Shown here: positions 51,456 through 61,083 of the stretch, piece after piece
Layout: every line of letters begins with the position of its first letter
Numbering within the stretch: position 1 is the stretch's first letter
Origin: Purpureocillium takamizusanense
Lineage: Eukaryota; Ascomycota; Sordariomycetes; Hypocreales; Ophiocordycipitaceae
DNA length: 64,000 nt
Reading direction: 5' to 3'
Assembly (NCBI RefSeq): GCF_022605165.1
Contig: NC_063071.1
Coordinates: 1,922,001-1,986,000 of the forward strand
Program-made: the position numbers and the translations under genes
Notes under the pieces: model-generated
What the model saw: the letters and a program-made list of their open reading frames with translations, nothing else
Database searches by the model: none
What the model was told of the DNA's origin: nothing

Positions 51456-53164
51456 TCATCCTATGGCCCTTCTAGCAATTGCCTCTTCGACAGCTCGGTG
51501 CCAATTTGTCGTGAGTAGATACGTATACTCAATCATGGATACGCTTGTACAATGTCAGCTTACGCCCGTGGTCGTCCCACATCAAAACCCAACCAAGCTA
51601 TGTTGCACTTACACCACAAGCCCAATGGTAGAACCCGCCCACAAGCCGTCAATCTTCCCGTGAAGCCCAATGCTGAACCAGAGCGACAGGGGCAACGAAA
51701 CGACGTAGTATGCGATGAGGTTAGCCACTCCGCCGATGGATTGTTTGCCAATGCCTCGTAGCAACCCATGAGCCGCCACGCCCAAGCCGTCAAAGAAGGT
51801 CGAGGCTCCCGCAAGCAGCATTGTCGAGGCGACGATCGCGCCCACCTCCTCGTCGTTGGTGAATATGCGTGGTAGCTGGGCTCGAAAGGTGATGTAGACG
51901 ACGCAGTTCACAAGGGTACACAACAAGGACGCCACCACCGCCTGCGAGGATGATTAGCACTCACTCCATGTTCCAGTTGCAAGGACACACTCCCCACGTA
52001 CCACCCGAGCTGCCACTTTTGCATTGTCGACCTGTCCAGCGCCAATCAAGCCAGCCACTCTGGTAGAGGCGGCGATCGACAGGGGAAAGGGAATCTGATA
52101 CGCGAGCGTGGTGAGGGTGATCAGGATGCTCTGCGCCGCGAGATACTCTGTTCCAAACCGGGCCGAGATGATGGTCATGATCTCGAAAGCAAGCCATTCG
52201 GCCTCTACCATGATCATCCCTGGTATGGCGAGTCGGAACACCACTCCCATGTTGGCAAACGCCCTCCAGCTAAGCCCGTCCCAGCATTGGGAGCCGTCGA
52301 CGACTCTGACGTACAGGATCAGGAACAAAGGCAGCAGCGTTCGCGTGATGACAACTGATATAGGGGCGCCGATGAAGCCAAGGTTGAGCTTCCAGATAAG
52401 GAGCCACATCAGCATAGCATTGATAGGTGCACCGGCGAGAAGAACGTAAGTAGTCGCCCTAAACAGTCCTTGGGCCTGAAGAAAACGCTTGCCGACTTCG
52501 AATGCGGCATATCCTGGAATGGCCAGCGTCAGGATCCTCAGGTATAAGCTACACAGGCGAGCTACCTCAGCGTCGGGAAGGAGGTGGACCATGATACTCT
52601 CGGAAAACATCCACAACGTCGCTATTGGGATAGAGCAGCCGAGCAGGAGAAGTATCATGCGCTGGCAGTACAGCCCTACTAGCTGTTTCTCCCCGGATCC
52701 GTACGCCTGGGAACATAGAGTATCCAAGCTTGTAGTGAGGCCTTGAAATGCCGCGAAGCAGGTAATCGCCGCCAGCATGTTGGCCACTGTCGGTAAGAGT
52801 TAGCGGCAACCATAAAACATACCGTGGTGGCAGGCATGGGTATGGGCCCAGACTGACAAGATACGGCTCCCAGCTCTATTTTCCCAAGCCTGCCCGCCGC
52901 TACGACGCTCGATACGTCAATCGAATACTGGAGGAAGAATGTCACGATCAGGGGTGCAGCGTAGCCCACGAGGATCATCGCCTCATGCTGCCACCTGCTA
53001 CAGGGACCGTTTCGCGCTGCTGTCTGCCCGAGTTGCACTTCGGCAGACTGATCCGTAGCGATTGCACCTGCCGCACGGGCGCAGAGTACGGGGGGGTTCA
53101 ACAGAGGCGTTGCCTCTGCATCACCGTTTGAAACGATCATGGCTTCCTCATCATTGGGTTTCAT
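51456..53164 (-). CDS. MATE-family multidrug/toxin exporter
   Basis: Four exons, 52858-53164, 52002-52786, 51613-51941 and 51456-51543, encode 502 aa. The first intron uses donor GTCAGT and its removal gives ELGAVSL|ANMLAAITCFAAFQGLTTSLDTLC, the conserved MATE helix 2 region. Other joins are VAAR V|AVVASLLC and GLVV|VSMIEYTYLL, ending in the typical TNWHRAVEEA tail. Twelve hydrophobic segments are expected between about residues 55 and 480, and a cytosolic N-terminus of about 50 residues precedes them. MATE proteins are proton- or sodium-coupled antiporters that export organic cations and other small molecules. The gene lies next to the PSD-like decarboxylase on the same strand, and a related MATE gene closes the cluster on the right, so export of a cluster product is the likely job. 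Confidence 0.92.
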
Positions 53165-54387
53165 GCTGGTGGACCAATCTGATCCGGTCCCTGTGCTCCG
53201 GCCAAAGTGCTCACACCGATGCTCAGAAGGCAGAGAACTCCTACTTCACATCTTAAGGTCAACCCTCATCATCTTTTGCGCCCAGGATGATGGCGATACT
53301 TACCACGGTGTGTGGTCTGGGATACGCTGACGAGGCGCGCGCGATGCTGGCAAAACTCGGCCGTTTATGGCAGCAACGGGCGTTTCAGGGGCTGGAGGGT
53401 GTACTTCTGCGTTTCTTGAGTCGTCTTCCGGCAACGTGGCACCACATGTTCCCTGGAGGTGGCCATCTAGAGAGTTGGCCGACACAGGGGGCCGAACGTC
53501 CCGCTCCGCCGCTGAGCCAGCCAACGCTCCACGGTCCATGGATACACACGAACACGCTGCCTGTACTGGTTACAGGATCAGCCGCTCGACCAAAAGCTGA
53601 AAAGAGGCGACACGTGATTGTGAATATACCTCTGGCACCTGAACTGTCAATGGCACGGTACCAGCAAAGATGAAAGGCAAGGTCGCACAGCATCAGGTTC
53701 GATGCATCTCCAAAACTTGGGGAATCAGTGAGAGCATCAACAGGAAGGGACTGGAGTATCTGACATCGACCAGACGAACAGCTGGCAATGCATCATCTGC
53801 GGCCATTACCGGTTTCGGGACCCATGTTACTGCTTGCCATTCTATCAATCTGAGACAAAGGTCGAGGCTGTCCGTAGATCCGCGCATAAGCGACAGCAGC
53901 CGCAACATTACTCGTTCTTTCTCAGCCGTGTTTCAGTGAATCAGCTTTCTACCTAGCAGCCTGACATGTGGCACAAAAACAAAACATCTCAGGTCAATGG
54001 AAATTAACTCAGGTGGCTTGCCAGGTGGTGTTTGCCAGACTGCCGCATCAGTCAGTGAACGCACCAGACCCCATCAGGCTCAGGTCCGAGGGCGTATGTA
54101 CGTCTCCCCGCAGTTCCCTGCCGCCGGCAACGCAATGGTGACACATTCTGCATACGAAGCTAATGTTGTCTTGATCACTTTCTTCGAGCTGAGATGCGAG
54201 TCTCTCGGGGGCTTGAAGGATGCACCTTAGTTCCCGGATTGATACATATCGTAAACCCCATCGCTACTTGTGCCACAGCAAGCCTACAAGCTTAACATTA
54301 AACATTACTCTAACAGTGTTCTTAAAAACCGCCAAATATCTCTCACATCTGCACTACTATGGCTTCTTAATACTCATTGTGAAAGCG
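53165..54387. other. Intergenic, promoter of the first MATE gene
   Basis: This 1.2-kb space between same-strand genes contains only short overlapping frames with no family resemblance. Confidence 0.5.
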
Positions 54388-55806
54388 TCAACTCTTATAT
54401 GCGAGAGCCAGCTCGCCACGGATCGGCTGGTTCTTCTTTCCATTACCAGGAATCGCCCCTGGGACCCAGGCAAGTTGCACTCCTTTCCGGAAGAGGAGGC
54501 AGCAGCTTGAACCTCCGTAGTGGAACATGCCAAGCTCCTCACCCTTCGCCACCGGCTTCGGCAAACCTGTGCTAAACTTTGCTGTGATCTCACATGTCGA
54601 TACATCAGCCGCGCCGAGGGCAATAAGGCACATGAGCCCAATAGGTTCGGGCGCCTGGATGAACAAGATGGCTCGGGTAGCGATATGGCTGCAATATACT
54701 TCGTGCTGGTGTATGTTATCTGGACCCTGGCCGTCCAGCCCCGTGGTTTGCGTCTTCGCAAAGTACTTTCCCTGGATCACCTTGGCAAATACCACGTCTC
54801 CTTCTACCGGAGAACTCCAGCGATGATATTGCGTCGAACTCAGGATAGACTGGTGTACTGTGCCGCCGACGAACTGATCCGCAAGTTCGTGGTGGTCCAG
54901 CATCTCGGCTACTGAGTAGTTCTGGCCCTTCATCCAGAATTTGTCGTATTTCTTGACATTCATTGTCAACGCGAGGGGCATGGATTCGCACGCGTGTACC
55001 ACCCATGCAGGGTCGCTAGGATGGGAGACGGGACGAAAGCGGTCGATGTCCCTGAATTTGCGCGTGAAAAAGTCGTCCCATGTCGCATATCCCCAGTAGA
55101 CCGGGTCCCTTTCAGGTTCGCAAGCGAACATGGCCTGGAACGAGGCCCAGGGTACAACACTGATATTGGCGTCTTCCTCAATGACCCTCAACGCCGCGTT
55201 GCAGAGCCAACCCCCGCTCGCGGTTGTGAGAACGTACTGCGACTTGGTGGTTTTTAGGACTCGTTCTCTCCACGTGTCCAGAATGGTTTTGAGCTTCGCG
55301 TTTACATCATCTCGCAGGAAGAACGCGTACCCGCTCGGTGTATTCATTGGCCAGTCCAACAGGATGTTGAACGGCTCTCCAATGATTGCCATATGGTCTT
55401 TGGTCATGTTCCAGGCTGGCGCAACCTCGTTCATGATTACACTGACGAGTGAGAGCAGGTGTTGATAGTCTCGGATGTGTTTGTGCTCTGAGGGGTTCCT
55501 CTTGTAGGGGTCTTTGACCGGTATCTCATCGAGCATGGCCGAAGCCAACATGCGGATTTCGGCTTTACTCTCAATGAGATCCTTGAGTTCCTGGACGATT
55601 GGATCCAGTGAGAAGTTGGCTCTGCCATCGACGTCCTTGATGAAGCCTCGGAGCCAGGGGCCCAACTTGGGGGCCCCATCCGGCGGCAGGCCGCTGACGC
55701 GGAGAGCAGAACGGTATAGTAATGGGCTTAACTGCTGCACCGTCATGGTGGGAAGGGTACTGTAGAGTTTGTGGCCGGGAAGAACGGAAGGTGATTCCGA
55801 CTTCAT
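54388..55806 (-). CDS. PSD-like PLP-independent decarboxylase (PsiD-type)
   Basis: An intronless gene of 472 aa starting at ATG 55806. The first 230 residues match the N-terminal domain found in fungal PSD-like proteins (YQHLLSLVSVIMNEVAPAWNMT..., PMNTPSGYAFFL). The C-terminal part is the phosphatidylserine decarboxylase fold: DDFFTRKFRDIDRFRP (about 244-259), then VVHACES, QYHRWSSPVEG (about 326-336) and the self-processing site HYGGSS (429-434), where cleavage would create the pyruvoyl cofactor. There is no mitochondrial targeting or membrane anchor, which separates it from true PSD. Relatives such as PsiD decarboxylate aromatic amino acids, so an amino-acid decarboxylase is the best guess. 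Compared with bacterial PSD, the triad His appears replaced by Ser331 and the Asp by Glu274 (from memory of the family, not an alignment). It lies between the MATE and DUF3445 genes on the same strand. Confidence 0.88.
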   Translation of the reverse strand: MKSESPSVLPGHKLYSTLPTMTVQQLSPLLYRSALRVSGLPPDGAPKLGPWLRGFIKDVDGRANFSLDPIVQELKDLIESKAEIRMLASAMLDEIPVKDPYKRNPSEHKHIRDYQHLLSLVSVIMNEVAPAWNMTKDHMAIIGEPFNILLDWPMNTPSGYAFFLRDDVNAKLKTILDTWRERVLKTTKSQYVLTTASGGWLCNAALRVIEEDANISVVPWASFQAMFACEPERDPVYWGYATWDDFFTRKFRDIDRFRPVSHPSDPAWVVHACESMPLALTMNVKKYDKFWMKGQNYSVAEMLDHHELADQFVGGTVHQSILSSTQYHRWSSPVEGDVVFAKVIQGKYFAKTQTTGLDGQGPDNIHQHEVYCSHIATRAILFIQAPEPIGLMCLIALGAADVSTCEITAKFSTGLPKPVAKGEELGMFHYGGSSCCLLFRKGVQLAWVPGAIPGNGKKNQPIRGELALAYKS

Positions 55807-56308
55807 TTATGTTTTGGACAGACATTGCTATCCGCAGGGGCATCGTAACACACCTCGTCTTCAGGCCAACTTTGCTTCAGAGTCTCATACAGACAACACC
55901 GAGTTTCACGGCTTAGGTCACCGTTATATTACACAGTCCGATTTTTCCATACCCCGAGTGCATCTAGCGTAAGCCACAAGATCATCATTCCTTCATATGG
56001 CGGCACCTCTTCTTTGCTGGACACAAACAGGCATGTCTCAGCGATTGACGGGGGATCGAGCACATGTTTGCAAGTCTGACCGCGGACGGCCGGACTTATT
56101 GAATGTTAATTTGCCGTAGAACCGTTTGTGACAGGCTGTACGTACGTGAATCAAAAATGTTCATGTTGGCTCATATGTCTCAGTAGTACGTCCGGCCCGG
56201 TGGCCCCGGCAGGACCCCTTCCAACAGTGATTTTTAATACAGCGAGAGACACCGGATGCGAGAACAGGGACCTCTGCGGACAAAGAGGTAGAAAAGAAAG
56301 ACAACGCA
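55807..56308. other. Short intergenic
   Basis: This 0.5-kb space is the promoter of the PSD-like gene and the 3' side of the DUF3445 gene. It carries a CGGAC-type doublet near 56083-56095 (CGGACGGCCGGAC). No gene was seen. Confidence 0.5.
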
Positions 56309-57863
56309 CTAGGATCTGAGAAACCTGCATACCGCCTCGCCCCAGATCTTGCTGCCCTTGTATTTGGCCATGCCAGGGGCGTTTCCCCTGGCCAGGCCTT
56401 CAATCGCGTCCGCGAGCGCCGGGCCCTGCCCTTCGGCTCTTATGTCGGCCAGAGGGTACAGGTACGTCTTGTACATGAGCACGACGGCGCGGGATGAAGG
56501 CAGCCTGAATATGTGCTGGAGCTCCGTCCGGAGATGCGCCTGATGCGGATGGAACGAGCGAGCGCGCAAGTCGTCAGATCAGATCCCATTCGCATATTGG
56601 TAGTGCGGGGGGGAGGGGGGACAACAACGAACCTGGCTTATGTCCACGTCAGTTTGCTGTTGCTGCTGGTGCTGCTGCCGTGACGTTTCGTGATCTGCGT
56701 ATAGGGCGTTCTCGCCATGGCTGAGCTTCAAGCCACCACGCATGGTGATGGCCCACTGCGAATTGTTGACGTGGTAAGCAACGTGTTATACGTAGGTCAA
56801 CACTTTCGAGTTAGGGCCATGGACTTGGGGCCAGTGTCTGGTGACTGGGAAGACGCACATTGTAGCGGCGGGCGAGACGGCCGACTTCGAGCCGATCGAA
56901 CCACCTCGTCATGCTCAGCCCCAGTTTCTCCTCATACCCCGGGACAGGGGCATGGACGGAGCTGAGGGGTTTCCCCAGCAGCGGCGGCAGGTCAAACCCG
57001 CTCGTGAAGCAGACGAGCCATGCCTGCATCGTGTACTCGCCTCCCTTGGCCCCGTCCGGCGGCGGCATGAGAAGCATGAAGTCCTCGTCGACGAGCGTGC
57101 CGAGGCGCCGCATCGTGGCATCCGTCGAGATGGGGGCCCGCTGGGGGAATATCTCGCCCGAGGCGAGGTTCTGAAGCATAGCTTCGGCCCCCCCTTCTGC
57201 ATGGGACCTGAACAGCGTGGGGTAGCGCTTGGGGAGATAGAACCCCGCCAGATACTCGTAGAGTTCCCGCACGGCTGGTTCCGCTCTCGGAGTCGCTCGC
57301 ATGGACGAGACGGGGTGTTCTCCCATGATGTCGCGGCGGAGCTCCAGACGTTTGGGGAACTCTTTGTCAATGGTGATGAGCTCGGACGTGCTGGCGTTGC
57401 TCACCCCTGTTCAAGTCCCGCCAACATGTCAGAATGCAGATCGTCACATTGAGAGAAGAGGTAGGTACGTAGGCGTGAGGGTGGGAATAACGCTACCCAT
57501 GGTCATATAATATCGTGGCTTATACGGTCGAAGCTTCATTGGAGGAGTGACGGTCCAGTCAAAGTCGCGGTGGGGTTCGATGTTCCAGAGCGGCCCGTGA
57601 CGAGCCGCGTCTTTCGGTGTGACGAGGTGCCATTGCAGAGCCCAACGGCGTCTACTACCCCTGCCAACGGTTTATTATCAGCTACTGCTAGCATCTTTCG
57701 AGCATGGCAGCGCCCGTGATGAGGATGCGGAAGTGAAAAGGTCCCCTTACCAGTGCCATAGCCAGCCGAGAAAGGTCCTCGCTGCGAAGGCGAAGAGCAC
57801 GACGCCGATGATATGAGGGATGTGAAGCACGATGAAAGCTTGGATCCCAAGCCCCGTGATCAT
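56309..57863 (-). CDS. DUF3445 protein, heme-dependent oxidative N-demethylase alpha-like
   Basis: Five exons, 57751-57863, 57497-57660, 56859-57406, 56633-56755 and 56309-56539, total 1179 nt and encode 392 aa. Joins read LWHW|GSRRRWALQWHL, YYMTMG|VSNASTSELI, ARRYN|WAITMRGGL and DISQ|AHLRTELQHI. Residues about 5-30 are one membrane helix (FIVLHIPHIIGVVLFAFAA), so the enzyme is probably anchored to a membrane. The remainder matches fungal DUF3445: PLWNIEPHRDFDWTV, RLELRRDIMGEHP, VRELYEYLAGFYLPKRYPTLF, LGTLVDEDFMLLMPP, FTSGFDLPPLLGKPL..HAPVPGYEEKLGLSM, and RTELQHIFRLP. The bacterial relative HODM is a heme-dependent oxidative N-demethylase; the fungal branch is largely uncharacterised. A Gln-rich insert (about 295-310) precedes the last exon. 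It shares a 1-kb bidirectional promoter region with the Fe(II)/2-oxoglutarate oxygenase gene. Confidence 0.88.
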
Positions 57864-58881
57864 GGCTACTCCAAAATAATTTAAGAAAAAAAAAACCCAG
57901 CAATAAGAGCTCTGTAAAGGTTGCGACGTATGCTCGTCATCAGCTCAGGGCCTGATGCTCGTAACTTCGTATTGAAGCATCCACGATGGCTACTTGTTAT
58001 GTCTGGCGGCATGTCCCGCATATTATATGAGGTTTGTCACACCTCATAACACAGACAGAGGTGCTTTGTACGCAATGAGGTCCGTTGGTAGTCGATCAAG
58101 ATGCCTGCTCAAGATCGACTTGAATCACACCGTCACCCATTACTCCTACTACCCACATCAAGACCAAAGCCACAGACCGCTGCTGCGCAGTGTCATAGCT
58201 TGAGACAACAATTACCGGTATGAGTAGGTAGAAGACATGTTTGCAAATGACGCGTCGGAACGCCTCTATGTTGGGTACTGTGGCAGCGTGAGGACCGCTC
58301 TGAATAATGTCGTCTGGGCAACTCCGTTGTTGATCACTCGCTTACTCAGAGCGCGCCCATCATTGATCCTTGGCAATGCACTGCGACTGCCAATGCATCC
58401 AGCTGAGACCTGCGAGCTCGAGGCTGGCAGCTTTGTTGTCACGACTTCCCGCGGTTCGGACGCAGCAATTCGGACGCATCGAGTCCCGTCCTGCATGGTC
58501 AGCTGCCGATTCCGAGACTCCAGGCAGCCACAGGTCGCGACGGCTGAAGCCCAGGCTTTTTTACCACCATGGTCAAACACCGTTGTAGCAGCCTCGAGCA
58601 ACAGACCGACGATTGTCATGCGGGGCGCAGAAGCAAAAGCTCCTGCCCGGTTCAGCAAAACTGCGGTCTTTTTCTGCAGAGTAGTATGCCGGGGCCAGTC
58701 CAGTCCCGGCGCCAGTTCGAGGGTCTCTCTTGTTGTCGGTGTGTTCGAGTTGGTTTATCTATCAGGTGGATAAAACCCTCAACGGCGCGGACATATGTAG
58801 ATGACTGGCTGAGTATCCTCCTCTCCCGAGGTCTTCTCGCTCGCACAACTATTGTATATACAACTGTTTGTTTGAGCAAGA
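57864..58881. promoter_or_regulatory. Bidirectional promoter region, DUF3445 / 2OG oxygenase
   Basis: This 1.0-kb space separates two divergently transcribed cluster genes and should hold both promoters. Inside it are two perfect copies of TTCGGACGCA, at 58455-58464 and 58469-58478, 14 bp apart start to start. Direct CGG repeats are a common target form for fungal Zn2Cys6 factors. No coding model is supported. Confidence 0.6.
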
Positions 58882-60137
58882 ATGCTGCGTCATATTCGCC
58901 GCTTGCCTCCCTCCAGGGGGAAGAAGACACCCTGGACAAGGTCCATCTCAAGCGCGGCACCCGCCGCAGTCGGCCCTGCTGCCTACGGGAGATCACAGCC
59001 GCAGCCTGTGGCTTCCATTGCCCCTGGCGCACGATGGACAACCACACACAGCGTGCCCCTTAGTCGCGATACCGTGCTCGACCTGCTCTATGGCAGGGCG
59101 CCGCTCATCAGAGAGCCCGGGTTCCTCACTCCGGCGGAGTGCTCCAGGTATGAACAGCATCTAAGCCCACTCGTGACTCCCTACGTCCACAACACCGGGC
59201 CAACCTTGCGGAAGGTGGGCATCGCACAGGTAAGCATTGCGCTCGACGAAAGCCTGCCGAGCGGGACCACTTGACATTGATGAGCGAGAAAAGGCTGAGT
59301 GAGATTGGCACAGTTTGAGTATCAGGCGCAGTCGCAAGAGGACCTGAGAACGCGCAGCAATGGTACGCGATCTTGAGCCCACACACATGTTCTCTCTATC
59401 TCACGAGCGTGTCCTCGTTGACATATATATATTCGCAGAGCAGGATCGGTACTTTGAGGATGCCAAGACGTGGGAGGACTTTCACAACAACCTGTCTGCC
59501 GAAAAGGGACTCGACGCATGGTTTCGAGTCTTCAATCGCATTTCTGGCTTCTTCCCGGACTGGGACGTCCAGGTCGCCTCCGAGGGGCCGGGGCGCAAGT
59601 ACTTCTCCGGCATCTTCCGGGCGCTCAACGACTCGACGCATCTCCATTGCGACTTTTCACCGTACGACAGCCTTACCGAGGACTGGATCATCAACACAGT
59701 CGAGCATCAAATCGTGTTCAACCTCTATCTCGCTCCGGTGAAAGACGGCCGGACAGTACGTTTTTTGAACCGGTTCCCCTTCCAACCCTTTTTTTTTTTT
59801 GGTTGGTATCCGAGATTTTGAGAGTCTGACGAGTCTTTACCTGTAGATTGTCTACGATGTCCAGTGGACGCAGGACGCGCTCAAGCTACGCGACCCAAGC
59901 AGCTACGGATATCACCGTGACCTGGTAGCCGGGGCGCGCAAGGTCTACTGCGAGCCGACCGTCGGGGCGCTCTGCATGTTCAACTCGCGCAACATGCACG
60001 AGGTGGAGGCCGTGACGCCAGAGGAGATGCCGTCGCTGGGGCTCAAGTTTAGGCCGCGGTTGTGTCTGAGCAGCTTCATGGGCCTGTTGCCGAGCTCAAA
60101 AACCGGCGGCAAGCCACGGTTGATATTTTGGTCGTGA
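58882..60137 (+). CDS. Fe(II)/2-oxoglutarate-dependent oxygenase
   Basis: Four exons, 58882-59229, 59314-59362, 59439-59755 and 59847-60137, encode 334 aa. Joins read GIAQ|FEYQAQSQEDLRTRSN|EQDRYFEDAKTWEDF and DGRT|IVYDVQWTQ. The double-stranded beta-helix iron site is intact: His202 and Asp204 in STHLHCDFSPYD, His289 in NSRNMHEVEAV, and a 2-oxoglutarate-binding Arg at 307 or 309 in FRPRLCLSSFMG. Because the acidic ligand is present, hydroxylation or a related oxidation is expected rather than halogenation. The overall pattern (KYFSGIF, LHCDF, FNLYLAP, VYDVQW, GYHRDLVAG) resembles uncharacterised fungal 2OG enzymes distantly like WelO5-type proteins. The first 60 residues are Arg/Pro/Ser-rich and may not be real; the true start could lie in another upstream exon. 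Intron 3 contains a 13-T run. Confidence 0.87.
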
Positions 60138-61083
60138 ATAGCAAGCCGTATGTTAGTTGTGTAGGCAGCTGGTATACTCGACCTCTTGCGAAATGGCAAG
60201 TAGTCCTAGAGACATAGTGGAACAAACAAACATTGTATTCGTCAAGTCTAACTTGAAGGAGTAATCCCCATAATTGAAAAGGCCGCAAGCTCATTACTAG
60301 TTGCCTTTGTGTACTTTGTAGAGGGGGCGTTGCAGAGCGGAGTATGTGGCAACCATCATTGATGTGTAGTTCAATGAGTGTTTCTCCAGTCCCTGGACGG
60401 CGTGTGCTGTTCATGCAATCTTCAGCTGAGGCGCTTTTGTTGGAACGGTGTCTGAGTTCCGCTTTCTTTTTGCTGCATGCAATGTCGTCTTTTGGCTGCC
60501 GCCGTGTTTCGGCTGCTGTCGTCTTGCGGGTGATGTATCCCGGCATATCCGGGAGGCGGTGTAAGTCGTCACCGCTGCATCGCCCGCCTGCGAGACACCT
60601 GTCCGCTGGATGATCCGTGCAGATACTTGGCGTATTTTGGGGTCTGAAATCGGAGTTCAGCCGTCCTGATGTGCGCCCCTCCTTGGCACGATGACATTGA
60701 CAAGGGTGATGATACCAAAAGGAACCGAGAACATGACGCACAGTATAGTAAAGATCTTCCCTGCTAGTTGTGCTTGGGAGAGCTTCAAGCAAGGGTTTGA
60801 GGGTACTTGATCGCTAGTTGCACATCAGTTTCAGCCAGACAGCTATCCAGCTCAACAACATGAAGTGGCTCGTGGCATGACCAATCTCGCGGAGAAGTAA
60901 ACCCTAAAACTGTAAACACATTACTTGAGTATTCGACACGTTCTCGTTCATCCAGGAGCAGATTACCTTTGATCCTACGCCCCCTCTTCTTATATCTCTT
61001 CTTATTGATCGACGGACGCTTAAAAGCCAACCACATCCGCGTTGATAGGGGGCCATCGTCCAAGCCCTACACACATTCATCCC
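60138..61083. promoter_or_regulatory. Promoter region of the threonine-aldolase-type gene
   Basis: This 0.95-kb space lies between two + strand cluster genes. The last 100 bases are C/T-rich followed by AAGCC/CACAT leader sequence, usual for fungal promoters. A CGGACGC copy lies at 61013-61019, the same heptamer found twice in the divergent promoter to the left. A minus-strand frame at 60657-60760 encodes one strongly hydrophobic stretch (ILCVMFSVPFGIITLVNVIV) behind a possible acceptor site, but no first exon could be found. Confidence 0.5.

Noticed and set aside
60076..60792. Minus-strand open frame of 238 codons
   Set aside because: It overlaps the last exon of the 2OG oxygenase on the opposite strand and begins at a non-ATG codon; composition is not gene-like.
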